Shown piece after piece: positions 34,084-47,500 of a DNA stretch of 64,000 bases. Each line of letters begins with the position of its first letter. Position 1 is the stretch's first letter. Both the position numbers and the translations under genes were made by a program. The stretch spans positions 1 through 64,000 of the forward strand of contig JAHLKC010000065.1 in NCBI GenBank assembly GCA_025449115.1. Direction: 5' to 3'. The DNA is from Chytridium lagenaria. Its lineage: Eukaryota; Chytridiomycota; Chytridiomycetes; Chytridiales; Chytridiaceae. The notes under the pieces were generated by a model that was not told the origin of the DNA, did not search any database, and worked only from the letters and a program-made list of their open reading frames with translations.

Positions 34084-36527
34084 ATGGTCGCCGTCATACC
34101 TCTTCTACTTCTCACCGCCAGCATTGGCTGCAGTGTCAACGCTGCTCCTTCTTCCGCAAACGCTCCCATCTCTCTCCCTGGATACAATGCGCCATCCAAC
34201 ACATACAGGCTTATCGATGACTCTACCTCAAAGTCAGACGTTGCGTTCAAGGCTGCGGCTGTTGATGGCACAGACACAGATGAAGATGGAACCCCAGATT
34301 ACGAGAACAGCCCTACCATCATTGATGATGACACTGCCGTGGAAGCTGCAAAGGCTTACGTTTCTGGAAAGACAACCACGGCTGTTAAAGACATTGCTCT
34401 CATGTCCATGTAAGTCATTTTTTTCCATTCATTTACGCTTCTCATCGCTAAAACGCATACATCTAAACATCGCTTTTTTCTAAACTAGTGTAAAGAGCCC
34501 TCACAATGGCATCACTCACGTCCATTTGGTTGAAACTTACAATGGTCTTCAAGTCGCCAACCTCGTTTCCAACGTCAATGTCTGCTCAAAGACCGGTGCT
34601 ATCATCTCAGCTGGTCTGATTGAGATGGAGAGGAAGCCAGCTGAAAAGTCTTCAAGCCAGTCTGGTCTTTACAGGAGATCGACCGTCTCGTCGACTGAGG
34701 CTGTTGCGATTGCTGCCAAGGCCCTCGGATATGAAACCAAGGGGTTGAGCTCGTCTTTGAAGGTCGCGGATGGTGTTATCACGGGTGCACCTTTTGCCAT
34801 TGGGGATATTGACTTTTCAGAAAAGTATTACCTCACTGCCAACACCAAGCTTGAGAAGGTTTGGGACCTTCAAATCAGACATACCAACGGATGGTGAGTT
34901 ATTCTTCTTTCATCTTTTTCTTCAAATTTATAGTGCACCCTTGCGAGATTCTCACCCTTCTTCTTTATTACTTTGTTAAAGGCATAACTTGTTTGTTTCC
35001 ATCGACACCGGAGACATTGTAGGCTCGGCCAGCTGGACCTCTGAGGACAACTTTGATGCCGTAGACCACGGCTCCTCTGAAGCTTACGACTCCTCCGATG
35101 TCACCGTATCCGACTCTGACTCCTCGCTCTCTCCCTTTGGCATGTCCGATGAGCAGAACCGCCAATCCATCTTCCCAGAGGCTCCCGAGTCCGACAACGA
35201 CATCGAGGACCGCCAAGCCTCCAGAACCGATGGTACAGTCTCCCCCGCCAGCAGCAAGAAAAAGCCCATCGCCACCATCTCCGCAGTCCCCATCACCTAC
35301 AACAGCATCCTTGAAGGCGCTGCAAAGTTTATCAACCCCGGTCTGATTGATGTGTCTATAGCTGGATGGTTTGGGACCCCTACCAGTAACGGTGAACTCG
35401 AACTCAAGGGGAACAACATCCACGTTGTCGACGGTAAAGGCAAGACCGTGGTGTCTCGGAATGGTGGAAAGTTTGACCAGGTTTATGATACCAAGCTTGA
35501 CGCGGCAGACCCAAAGAACCGAGAAGCCTCGATGGCCAACGTGTTTTACGTTGCAAACCTCTACCATGATGTCATGTACAAGTATGGGTTTACCGAGAAA
35601 TCTTCCAACTTTCAGAACAACACATTTTCGAGAGGTGGACACGGTGGTGATGCTATCACTTCGTACGTGCAGTCCAGCGATGGAACCAACAATGCCTTCT
35701 TTTCTACTCCTGTTGATGGTAAACCTGGTGTCATGAGGTTCTTACTCTGGTCTAACCGTGGAGACACGTGAGTAACTTTTTTTTCTTTTTCCCTGCCCGT
35801 TATGGCAAGCCTTTGCTTTATTCCCTATCATGTATTAACAAGATTCCATTTATTTGTTTTTTTTTGTAAAAAAAAAAGGATTCGCCGCGACACTGCCGTC
35901 GACAACAACATTGTGATCCACGAACTCACCCACGGTCTTTCCAACCGTCTCACTGGCGGAAAGGGCATCGCCAACTGCCTCCAAGTCACCGAATCCAGAG
36001 GTCTAGGTGAAGGCTGGTCCGACACGCTCGCCTGGTGGGCCACCACCACCGACTCCATGGATCGCACCAAAAACATGGTTATGGCCGCATACGCCTCCAA
36101 TTCCAAAAATGGCATCCGCAGATACCCATACTCAACCAACATAAACACCAACCCCCTCACCTACAAGAATCTCAATTCCGAGACCTTTAGCCACGTTATC
36201 GGTACAGTCTGGTCGACGATGTTATATGAGGTTTACTGGAACATGGTTGATCAAAGAGGGTTTGAGAAGGATAAGATGAATGTGAGGTCTCGACGAGGGA
36301 ATATCAAGTTTTTGCAGAATGTGGTGGATGGAATGAAACTTCAGCCTTGTAATCCTACGATGGTGTCGGCGAGGGATGCGATTCTTGCGGCGGATAGGCG
36401 GAACACGAGGGGATTTTATGTGTGTGCGATTTGGAGGGCGTTTGCGAAGAGAGGGCTTGGGGCTGGTGCGAAGGCTGGCGTGTATGTGAATGACTTTACG
36501 CTTGGTGATGGGTGTAGGCCAAAGTGA
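34084..36527 (+). CDS. Secreted M36 fungalysin metallopeptidase, intact
   Basis: Exons 34084-34409, 34489-34893, 34982-35767 and 35879-36527 join with no shift to 721 residues. Signal peptide MVAVIPLLLLTASIGCSVNA. At residues 61-72 lies DGTDTDEDGTPD, a calcium-loop-like D-x-D-x-D-G-x-x-D motif (thrombospondin type 3 style), unusual in this family. The FTP propeptide follows (GITHVHLVETYNGLQVANLVSNVNV), then a Ser/Asp-rich linker, and the catalytic domain: MANVFYVANLYHDVMYKYGF, HELTH at 520-524 (zinc ligands and catalytic Glu), SNRLTGG, and GEGWSD with the third ligand Glu 550. VIGTVWSTMLYEVYWNMVD and FYVCAIWRAFAKRGLG complete the fold. It is made as a zymogen and secreted; such enzymes degrade elastin, collagen and keratin and are virulence-linked in several animal-associated fungi. 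Confidence 0.95.
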
Positions 36528-38140
36528 TTTGTGTGTTGTTTTAAGTAGCATGTTTTATTTTATTTTTCTCATACCCATTTCTTCTTTTCTTTTCTTTTTT
36601 CTTTTTCTTTTTGATTTTACATGATTCCCTCGCTTTTTTTATATTGACTTTTATGCCTTTCATTATTTGCCTTATACGTATTGACATTTAAATATTAAGA
36701 GAGAAAATAAACACCATCTCCACATGAGACACAACTCCATTGGTATCCTTTACTAAAGCTTTATGACCGAATGAAACCGACAACGGAAAGTGCTCCTCTC
36801 TATAGTATTAATTTATATAATGTAAAAAATATAACGATAATAAATAATGAAAAGAGTTTATTTATTTTATAGTAGATAGTGGGTGAGTTCTCAATCTCAT
36901 GCAATATGAGTAATAAATGATAAATATCTATTACAAAGAACAAATAATACGAAATAAATAAATATTCTACTCTCTAACCTGGAAGATAGCTTTGGCTAAT
37001 TCAAACTCGTCAAGTTCTAGAAGAGAAAGAGATTTCTAAGACATCGTTAGCTTGGATATTTTCTAGTAGCCCCTATAATCCATTGAGTGTCTGCATCAAA
37101 CTAATCATGACGTCTCGACTCTGGTAAACGGCTGCTTTTCTAATGGAGTTTGGCCTTGTGGACATATTAGATAGCCATGTCGTGAAAGTCCGTCGTCGAC
37201 AAGATAGACCCAATGCAAGCTATTTTCGCTCCCAAGCCACCGGGATCGATCGGAGTTATGCAGAAGCAACTGCCTTTTTCAACATCCTAAATCTAAAAAA
37301 TGGAAGACCAAGATATGTTCTAACGTTGACTCAATAGATAGATACTCTCCATCATCCTAAATAGAAGAGATAAACCGATTCCAACATTTGCGGGGAATAG
37401 CAGTTCTGCTGGCTGCAAAATTCGCTTCTCTAGCACCTCCATACGCCATCAAAAACCCGCGAAGGACCTGCTGCCGCCAGCTCTGTTCGATCAAGTAATG
37501 ATCCGGATCTTCGCCATACGAAAGCACAAGATATTGACAACTTCACCACTGTGTGGAGAGGAAGGCTGAGATATTGTAGGCTGCGGTTTTCAAAGGATGT
37601 TTGCTGTCCCAAGCTGCACTCTTTGTTAAAGCGGTGGTCCTCTCAAAACAAGGAAAAATCCAGCGTTAAATCCAGATTAAACGTCAACATCGTCTTGAGA
37701 TGAATCACAAACATCCGTCAAAGAATTTGTTTGGGATGCTACGTTGCCATAACTTCGGCGGGCCTAACGTTCACGTGAAGGCGATCGAAGAGCTTTTGCC
37801 GGTAAGGAGGCCATCATTTTTCTAAGATTCTTCACAAGACGACAGGTGACGGCGTTTTCCGAAAACAAGACGTCAAGAACTTCATCACACAAGAACTTCA
37901 TCACACACTTGATGGGAAATATAAACAAGGGAGGTTGTGACGGGAAGGCACTTGCAGATATTATCTTTGCCAAACTCGAACCCTGCATTGCTCCGTCGAG
38001 ATCTCTAGGGGCATGGCCAAACGAGGCTGAAAAGAAGATAGATAAGGCGGCGGATGGAGAAAGGAGCGAGGAGCAATGTATGCGATTTGGCACCAAAAAT
38101 TGCTGATCATGAAAAATTCTGTGCTTGAAGGCTACTATAT
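36528..38140. other. 1.6-kb intergenic region, no gene seen
   Basis: AT-rich 3' flank (36540-36960) with poly-pyrimidine tracts, then more balanced DNA. Open frames at 37143-37337 and 37764-38162 have no recognisable content. A duplicated AAGAACTTCATCACACA occurs near 37876 and 37891. Confidence 0.45.
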
Positions 38141-41086
38141 ATGAGCAACAACGGCGTCTCAAGCGGTTCCGTTGTCGACACGGGCAGCAGCATCAGATTG
38201 ACTGTCGCCATCAGTCACAGCAATCCCAAGGGCAACATCTTCAATTGCCAAGAGCTCCTTAGCAAGCAAAATCCACCTCTTCAGCCTCCTGCCGCCCCTG
38301 GCTCTAGTAATGCGGCAGCTTCATCATCATCAGTATCATCATCCTCCTCCTCGACATTACATCCAAATCCTGCTGTATCGTCAACATCCTCCTCCTCCTC
38401 CCACGATGTCGTTTTGAAAGAAATGCAACCGCCCCAACCAGGATCGCAACGGCCACCCCGCGATTCGGACTCGGACGATGATGATGCTCTGGACGGAGCG
38501 GTGAGTTTCAGACAACTCTAAAGCTGTGAATCATGACGAAGGATTAGTATGATGAAGTTGACTCGCGAAATGGGCCGGTTTGGACAACATCCAGCGCTTA
38601 TAATGTTGCGTCGACCATGCTGGAATTTTTTGGCATGCTGACACCTTCACACAAATCATGCTGCCGTTTGCAGTAATATAAATTCCCTGCAGAGATCTTT
38701 ATTAATCTTAACATTATTATCGTTTCATTCCGACTGATGACCCGTGTATTTCCGTGCAGACCAAAAATAACGACTACGATGTGGAGGACGACTTTATTGA
38801 TGACAGCGAGCTATTTTACCAGGACGGGACCTTTCTAATACCCACCCGCTCCAATTACGGCTACTTTGCATGGCGAGGACCCGTAGAGAACTTTTTTGAA
38901 GAACAGTTAAGTCTTCCCTTGATTTTTACAATCTAGCCGCTATATAACTCGGATATTTCTTCAATAACTTATACTTTATTTTAGCGCTCCCGAAGTTTTT
39001 GAGTCCCCCAAACCCTCTGCAAAAAAGAAAAAGACAGCCGCTGCATCGAAGTCTAAGAAAGCCGAACCTAAAATAACCACTGCCACCATCGCCTCCTCAT
39101 CTAACACCGCATCCGCAGCAGCACCACCACCCACTTCAAAAGCATCTGATACCGTGTCCGAAACGCCCATGATCACCGAACCAGCAAAAACATCAACCAC
39201 AGCACCACCTTCAAACCCTCTTTCTGAATTGTCCACCCCCGCCAAACCTTTGGACGCTATCCTTTCTGTGCCAACAGCAACCTCGACACCGAATGGTGAC
39301 AAAAAACGGAAAAAGTCTCCGGCCAAGGAGGATGGGGAGAAGAAAAAAAGGAAACAAGCGACACAGGACGGGAAAGCGGCTGTGAAAGTAGAGGCCATTG
39401 GGACAGCAGTGGCAATGGTGGTGGATATTGTGGGGCCGACGGCGGGGACAATGGAGGGGTCGATGGCGGAAGTTGGAACAATAGAAGAAGCAAAGGTAGC
39501 AATGGCGGGGACGAACCCCGAAGTAGGATCGGAGGGAGAAAAAAAGAAGAGAAAAAAGAAAAAGGAGTCTGAGGTGAGGTTTATGTACGCCTGTTACTTG
39601 ATATTTTATTCGTTTGACATTGACGCGCTTTTTTAATGTCTATCTTTTTTCACTACTTCGCTCTTTATTCCCCGCTTGCTTGATATTCAATCGCTTTTTC
39701 CCGACTTTCTCCATACACAGCTTCCTCCCACGGATCTACATCCCGATATCATGGATAAGCTTGCCCTCGTTAGAACGGAAACTTCAAAACGTAAGGTTAT
39801 GAATTACTTCTATCATATTGTTGGATCACCGGTCTAATTTCCAAATTGCATCCGTAATTAGATACGTTTGAAAACAAGCGGCATTTTCCACCTGTTATCA
39901 AACCTCTTCTCTTCCAGGCTGCTTGGGTGGCTGTCTCGTTCAACGCACTTGATAGTGAATTTATCAGGCATTTGAGAGAATTTTTACCCTATAATGCATT
40001 CACACTCAAGGTATTTTTTTTCTTCTGATTTGGTATAATAAGTTTCTATGGGTGAGGTGAACAATAACGTTATCTTTCTTTCCTTAGAAACTCACTGTGA
40101 AAATGTTGTTGAGAGAAGGGATAACGATTTTGCAAAGAGAGACGGAGAAATTGCATTTGGAGATTCAAGCGAAGGTGAAGGAATTGTGTACGAGTCAGGG
40201 TAAGCGTTTTTTGTTTTTGTTTTATAGATTATTTGCAGAATGGGAAACGAATTGGCATTAAACTTTCTATTTTTTTCTTACTAAAGGTATTGAGGGACCC
40301 AATGAACCCCCGACACCAACTGGTGCACCGCCTGTAAGTTTCATTCAGTATTCACATAGATTTTTCCTCAATTTTCCCCACAGGCTGTCGTTCCGGAAGG
40401 ATCTGAAGATAATCCTGAAGTTGTGGCATTAGCAGCAGCCGCTATCGAAAGCGCCACCCCGAAAAAAAAATTCAAATGGACCGAAGATCTTCGAATTATG
40501 CTATGGAACCTTTTGACGATGGAATGCGAGCTTGCGGAATTCTACAACCATTATCAGTTGAGTCTCACGGCAATATGAAAGACTTACGATTTTTAGCGTT
40601 CTTGAAGGTGATGGATCTAAAACAACAGATATGAGTATTCGAAAAGCCGTTTACGCAAAGGTACCGCGTTTCTTGTTTCTATTTAACTTTAATTTCCAGC
40701 TCCACGCTTTTTGGCCGCAAGGTTGGATGACTACCATTGACATATCACGCGAATACTCCTCCTTTAAACGGAAGATGGATCGTAAATCTGCCGTCCTCGC
40801 AGCCGCCACTGCCCTTGACTCACCTAAAGAATCCCTTGCTAATGCGATACCAATCATGCAGCTTGTCGGTCCTATTAATCAGCATGCCGGTTTGGCGGTT
40901 ACCACAAATGTGTTAAAGGCAGTGAGAGGGTATTTTCCGGTGGAGTTGGGACTTGTGCAGGGAGTTTCTGGGGTGCCGGTTGCGGCGGGAAAAGGAGGGA
41001 AGAAAGAGAAAGGGGAGGTTAAGATTGAGGGAGGGAGTGCGGGGAATGGTGAGGCGAGTGGAGGGGAAGGGGTGACTTTAGGATGA
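38141..41086 (+). CDS. HPC2: Ubinuclein/HPC2-like subunit of the HIR histone chaperone
   Basis: Ten exons: 38141-38500, 38760-38905, 38985-39573, 39721-39790, 39862-40011, 40088-40199, 40287-40333, 40384-40556, 40597-40660, 40700-41086, about 698 residues. A Ser-rich acidic N-terminus precedes NNDYDVEDDFIDDSELFYQ, the HRD/HUN signature (D-x-F-I-D-D-S-E) that binds Hir1/HIRA. A Lys-rich middle with Ala/Thr follows, then the ubinuclein middle domain: FIRHLREFLPYNAFTLKKLTVKML, FKWTEDLRIMLWNLL, HAFWPQGWMTTIDISREYSSFKRKM. It acts in the nucleus, depositing H3-H4 outside replication and silencing histone genes. One extra T in the run 39960-39963 shifts the frame inside the middle domain; every other junction is clean. 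The tail is Gly/Lys/Glu-rich. Confidence 0.88.
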
Positions 41087-41776
41087 TGAGGATCATATTT
41101 TCGCCTGGAGAATGTGTCTTTAGCTATTTGTTTTTCCAGAGTGTACATATATAATGTAAAATTACTTTGCTCTCGTTTGGTTTGCACATTTGGTGTAGTT
41201 TGTTTGGGACTTTAAATCGTGCATGTCTACCTCGTCCCGTGGCCAAATTTCTAATTGAAGCGCCCTTTCCATAGTGATGCCCTGGCTGCAATGATTTAAT
41301 AGCCACTACTTTCAGCTCTGATTCACATACTTTGCAGATTGTGAACTGACAGTTGGCCATTTGGTTCAGTCTCTTTCATATTCCGCTCTTTTAATACATT
41401 CTCTTGTCCAATGCGTATAGCTATATCTCAACTCCGTATATCTATTGCAGTCATTCTGACGACGAATTTCATGCAACGTAAGTCGTTCTTTTAACAGTGA
41501 GAGTAGACTTTATACAAGAAGGCTATCGCAAGTATAATAACATCAAATTAAAGAAAGGTTTGACCAATTCGAGAGAGAATTCAATAGATTGTAATAATTA
41601 AAGGGAGAAAAAGGAAAAAAAAAGAAAAAAAAGAAAAGAACCCCTACTTTAAAACGTCCGATCTATCAAATGTTCCGTCTAAATTCTACGTTGAGGTTAT
41701 AGCATAAATTTTAGCTGGCTTCGTGGTGCGTTTTCAGCGCATATTCTTTAAGCATCGACCGTTGACGATATATTCC
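41087..41776. other. Intergenic between convergent genes
   Basis: AT-rich; an A-rich tract at 41608-41640. No gene seen. Confidence 0.5.
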
Positions 41777-43614
41777 TCAGCGACGGGACTCGTTCTCGTT
41801 TGCGGTGCGTTTAGGCGCAGCCTTCGCGGCCGCGGCAGACTTTTTCAAAAGAGCGGCAGGCTTTCTCTTCGTTTCCTTTACGACGGGTTCGGTCGGATTT
41901 TTCTTGACGGAAGCTCTCTGCGTGGTGCTAAGCTCAGGATTTAATTTCTTCCCGACAGGAGCCTTCATTTCCTTATTGATACCAGGAGATTTGGCACTCT
42001 TTCCAGCGGGAATCTCTGTACTCGCAGGTTTGACAGATGCACCGGTTTTCTTGAAATCGCCGGTGGCGGGATCCTTTTCCCAAGTATAGGCTTTTACAGC
42101 GTCCTTCTTAGCGGGAAACGAGAGGGCACCTTTGCCGCCGGCTTTGCGAGATGCGTTGATTTTCGTGAGAGATTCTTTCTTTTTTTTCGCGGCTTCGAGG
42201 GTGGCCTTTTTTTTGTTTTATGTGCTATTACATTAGAAAGTTGCTGACCAAGCAAAAAAATAGGAAAAAGTTCGATAATCGATGTAAAAAAAAAGCCAGT
42301 ATTAATCACCTTGACGTTCAACGTTCCATCCTTGTTCATGACTGCTGTTTTCTTCAATTGCTCTTTCATGTCAGTGACACGTTTCTTACAGTCTTTGGCT
42401 GCCCTTCGGTAGACTTGAACACCATCGCCCAGAGCACGTCGGCGGAGTTCACCAGAGCAAAGTCCGGCAAAAACTCGGTAGGAGTCGGCGTTGAGTTCCA
42501 ATTTAGCACTTTCTGCTAGTTTCTTGTAATCCGCAGGCACTGTTGCGGTTTGGTTTGGTTTGGTTTTATTTTTGGTATTAATTAGTATGTTGTGGAGATT
42601 GTGTGGTTTGAAATATAGGTAGTCAAGAATCACTCACATCCATTCCTCCGCATCGCTTCATAAGTAAGCGATCCAGCATATGCACCTATTCGTGATTTTC
42701 AGCCAATTTATGAATATTGAGTAATCAAGGTTAGTCATTTTTTTTCAAATCTCTTAGCTTTTTTTCGAGTGATAAGAAGAAAAGAGAAAATCGGAAGTGG
42801 TGCGAAAGCATGCTTACCCGGGACATCAGTAACCAGAGGATCATTTTTAAGGTCGAGGCCACCGAGAGCATGAGCCGCCTCATGTATCAATGCACCCCCT
42901 CTATCCGGAACATTCAAATCCTTTTCCCTGTAAAAGCTAGGACCAAAGCCGATTTCCTGGTGAAAATTGCTATAATAGCCACCAGAATTAAAGTCAGAAC
43001 CTTCAGGTGTTTTCGCTTGCGCGCCATTAGCGCCTACGGTCACTTGCTTTCTAGCTAGATTATTCACAACCTTCTTCACCCGCGCAATTTTCTCCATATC
43101 TCCTTCCGATAAAGTAGAGGTTGAAGATGAAGATGACGATGAAGATGATGACGATGAGATGATGAAGATGATGACGAGGAAGATGCAGCAGCTCCTGTAC
43201 CTCGCCTAGGTCCTCAAGGCCTTCACAAAGCGTGGATCATGTACGAGAGTGCTCGGGTCCTGCTCCAAGACTTATTCATTTGATCGATCATGGAGTTGGC
43301 TATCAATTTCAATTAGAATAAGTAAACGTTTACGTCAATTTAACCTTGTGTTGTAGCTTCGACAATCTTTTCGCAGTTTCCTGTCGGACAGGTTGATGGT
43401 ACTTTGACTGTAAGAGGTGATGGCGATGCTGTGATAAAAGGCAGGTCAATGATCCAGCTTCAGGTGTTTAAAGAAGATCGAAGGTTGCATATAAATCAAT
43501 ACCATTGACTTCCAAGACACCTTGTAGAAGCAGAGCTAGCCCTAGCAGAGCCGGAATGAGCTTCAACACCAAGATGGAGCCTAGCCCTAACGTCGTCGTC
43601 GTCGATTTCGTCAT
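41777..43614 (-). CDS. M35-like (aspzincin) metallopeptidase with basic C-terminal tail
   Basis: Start 43614; exon 1 43614-43503 is a signal peptide (MTKSTTTT...LIPALLGLALLLQGVLEVNG). Later exons give STCPTGNC, ANSMIDQMNK, a Ser-rich linker (about 43195-43110), then MEKIARVKKVVNNLA, FNSGGYYS, GALIHEAAHALGG (zinc motif HEAAH, about 42900-42860), LVTDVPG, AYAGSLTYEAM, and LNADSYRVFAGLCS, the N-A-D-x-Y signature of M35 peptidases. After DGTLNVK an intron precedes a Lys/Ala-rich tail of about 140 residues containing AYTWEKDPATGDFKKTG and ending NENESRR. The tail is not part of known M35 enzymes and is shared with the paralogue at 48.4 kb. Substrate unknown; secretion inferred. The Ser linker and the segment before it contain at least two frame shifts. 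Confidence 0.8.
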
Positions 43615-44596
43615 GATCAACATCGGCAGGTCTCGCCTTCTTGTATTAATATCCAACGTTCAAACATGTTTATTCCCTATATAACGCAGGAGACACCACA
43701 TTTGTTTGGATTCTGTTATTCAGTACAAGTGACAATTCTGATCTGCAATCAAAATCAAAATCAAAACGCCTGTCTATATTTTTGAGAGGGTAATTTGACA
43801 TCCTCACCCCAGCCCCGCACATGCCGTCTTTTTAATATACAAAAATCGCGTCGGATGGATGTAAAGTGCAGCATGAGTAAAACAAGCATATCGTCAACCA
43901 TACATCACTACGAGAGTTTCTTCATAGAGCTAGAGGCCGTCAAAGGAATGGAAGCTGGTAGAGTCTACGGTCATGTACTTATAGGCAAGACGAGTAAACA
44001 CCTGAACGCCAGGTAGAACGAAAGCAAAGTGAGCATACATGCCGTATAAGCATTCCAGTGATGACATGGATGCGAGGCCATGGGACGACGGGATAAACGA
44101 GGTTTTCAGCGGATGGGAACGCGGGGCCAATTACCAAACACCAAAACCGTTACAATAATATATTATTGGTACATACCGTCAGGCATGCGGATGCAGTTAC
44201 CAAGAAGTCGTGAATTAAAACCGTCTTGAACCACACACCCCTCACACATAATGATCCTCACCCCTCTGCCCAACTTGTTATCAAAGATTTGAAAATACAG
44301 ACTAAGACCAAACTCGCCGACACAATAACAACATACTTAGATAATCATTTTAAACCACAATAAATGATCCAAACAAGGTAAAAGGTACCAAAATAGACCA
44401 GAAGAAAAAAGGCAACAGCGATAAATAGAAGTTTTGGTAACCGATAATATGCTCCAGCGAATCTTGTTTCAACATCGTCGGTGAAAAACGCTGATCAAAG
44501 ATGGGGTATAAGGGCGAAATAGAACATTGACATTAGACCTTGATATATGAATATACATTATACCTACCAAAAATGAAGAAATCTCCAGGCTTTACA
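43615..44596. other. Intergenic, contains part of a dispersed repeat
   Basis: Upstream of the M35-like gene and downstream of the ankyrin gene. Around 44164-44300 it resembles blocks at 47.8 and 52.5 kb (ACCCCTCA...ATAATGA..CTC, then CTTGTTATCAAAGATTTGAAA; see findings). No gene seen. Confidence 0.45.
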
Positions 44597-47500
44597 TCAC
44601 GGCTCACTTTTTTTATCAAACATCGTCTGTTGCGCAGCCTGGATGAGGGCAAACTCCTCCAAAATCGCAGTATGTTTCTTCCAATCATCCTCATAGACGG
44701 ACGGCTCCAAAAACCGGACATCGTATCCCTTCTCCAACGCCAACCATCTTACAACAGGAAGTGTAGTGGAACTCAAGCACCCTACAAAGTCTTCTAAAAC
44801 AGTTCTCCGCTCAGCTCTATAACTTGTAATCATGGGGTCGGCCCCATTTTCAACCAGCAGTTTCACCATACGCATGGTATCTTCAGAAGACGTAAACCAT
44901 GGCTTAGTACAGTAATTTAAAGCGTAACGATCGTCGGATCGGAGGCTGTTCAGGTCAATGCCGGGGTGTTTGGCGAGAAACTCGACCTTTTGAAGAGTGT
45001 GCTCGTACTTTTCTTTTTCGTCAGAATCCTCTTCCAACCTTGAACTCCTAAGCATATAGGTTGAGATTAGGGTCGACAGAGTTTTTCCAAAAACATCCAG
45101 GGGTCGGTGGTGTGTCTCATATAACTTCATGATATGCTGAAGAGTGGGCAGGTTGGCCTTCGCTAAGCAGTGAGGACGGAGAGCCTTCTCCAAATCGCTT
45201 AAGTCCGGCGTCCATTTCTGTAGAATCCAATCAACGAAATCGAGACGGTTGATGGAAATGCAATATTCGAGCGGGTTTTGACCCGCCATAAAGAGCATGT
45301 CGAATGAGATACTGGCATACTGTCGGCATGACTTTGTGGTGTAAAATTCTTGTTCAGGGTCAGCAGCTTCAAGTTGCTTGATAAGCTCGTCTTGCTCTCG
45401 AGTAATTTTATCCACCTCCTCAACCGTCCCACCCTTCTTCAAGACGTCATTAAACTCATTAATTTTCCTGGCAACCTTTCGTGAAGTTTCTTCGCGAAAA
45501 ACGATGCCTTCCGCAACCTTCCTTAACTCATCATTCTTGCATGAATCTAACAATGGAGCAAAAACATCACTAGCAGTTTTACTCCAAAAACACCTCGACG
45601 ATATCTCAAGCCTGAAAAACGCCTTGAGCACATCGTGTCGGCTAAATTCAAAAATAAGCTTCAAAAACGTCTCTGATCCCATTTCTGTATATCCGTCGGA
45701 TTCGGAAAGAAGGCAACTTGTGCAAGTGGTGTATTCCCCTTCTTCACATGCTTTCATGATATCGTCGACGGAAACTGAAGATTCGAAAAGAGAACGCATG
45801 CCTTGTCGAATGCGTTGCCTGATCACCTCGTTTGCCATATCGACTATAAATTTATCTTCACTGGCAAGTGCATGTTCCATCCAATCGACCGGCAAAGGAT
45901 GTTCGTTTTGTATCGATGCAAATATGGAGAGAATGAAATTGGCAGTGTGAGTCTTTGACGTGATAGTGCAGTGGACTGCTTGCTTCCCATCTGCGTTTTG
46001 CATGTCGGCCAAATCCGCAAACCCGTTTTTTAGGAGCCATACGATCACCATGACACTACCCTGCGACGCAGCGATATGGAGAACAGTGTTTCCATTGTCA
46101 AAGAAGGTGGTTCTTGGATTCATACTTTGCTCCAAGACGAGCCAGGCGAAGACGTAAGGAGAGTCCATCCCTGCGGCGAGACCAAGAAGTACCTGCCCAA
46201 TACAGATTTCGTCAAACATTGGCATCCAAGAGTGCTCATCAATGATGCAGCTTGATAGTCGCGAGGCGATGGTTAGGAGAACTGGTGGAGTGGAGCGGCC
46301 CATACACATAGGACAATTTAAGAATTCGAGATATTGAGGCCTTGATCACTAGCAGCGTGAAAGTAATCTTGAATACACGCCTGGCAGAACTATGCCTACA
46401 ATTGAGCTCAAATGGATGTTGCTTTGCTGAGATGCATATAGCGCAGACGTCATCATCGTCTTCGCCATCATCCTCCGGAGTTTCGTTTGCTTCATCGCCC
46501 TCCTCCATCAGCCTCGTTCTCAACCGCAACACAAATTCAAGGTTGAGGTATTCTTTATCGGCAAGCCATTTCAGAATCTCCAATTGCCCTCCCTCAACCA
46601 ACAGATCAAGGCGTGGAAGGCAAACGGCGCCATCTACGGGAAGTCGAGACGCAATGAGCTTGACGACATCGAACCGAGACTCTGTAGGGGGATTTCGTAT
46701 TCTCATAATCACATTTGATTTTCCCAACCCCCTTCGCTCATTTTCATTCTTAAATATCTCCTCCAGCACCGAGCCTAACTTTTCAAGATCCCATCCACGT
46801 ATTGCGAATGTAGGCGCCAAATAGAGTGACGAGGGGACTGAATTCTTGATAAGGCTTTATGGACCGTTCGTATGTCCAATCTCCCAGAGCAGCTCCATCT
46901 GCAGCTGATATTTTCTCCCAATCGTAAAGTTCAGGAGGTTGTGCTGTGACCCAGCCTTTTCTAATAGAAAAGTGACACCGGTAAGGTCGCCATTTTTGCA
47001 CATTATTTTGAAAGCATGGTACAGATGACTCTGCTCGCTGGGAGTCCAAGAGTCTGGGCTCCACCAGGACAAGGTCGTCACATCAGGCACTCGATTTCCC
47101 GCCAACGATAAGGTAAAGTCTCGGACCCGAAAATATCTCAGGTTATAGTAAAGAAGGTGATAGACCTCCTCGTCAAACCTTGTTCGCTCTACAACGCTTG
47201 CTAGCGATGCCCATTGATCGGTTCCTGCCCGAAATCGACTTCTTCGTACATATTCTCGAAACCTTTCCCAACAAAGGCCAGTATTAAGTCTGGCTCCTCC
47301 GTTAATATGGCAGTCTCGAATGGAGTCAAGCCTTCTTTACTGCGATGCATCAAAAGGCTCCGAGTATTTTCTTGCTGTATCAAAAAGTCCATAATCTCGT
47401 ATTGATCGTTGATCACCGCTATGTGAAGGAGGTTGAAACCAGTCTTCGAGTCATGCAGCAGTAAGGGAATCTTTTTTGTTGCCAAGAGCCAGTCAAGAAG

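Noticed and set aside
39257..39502. Minus-strand Pro/Leu-rich frame inside the ubinuclein gene
   Set aside because: Antisense of the Lys/Ala/Thr-rich middle region.
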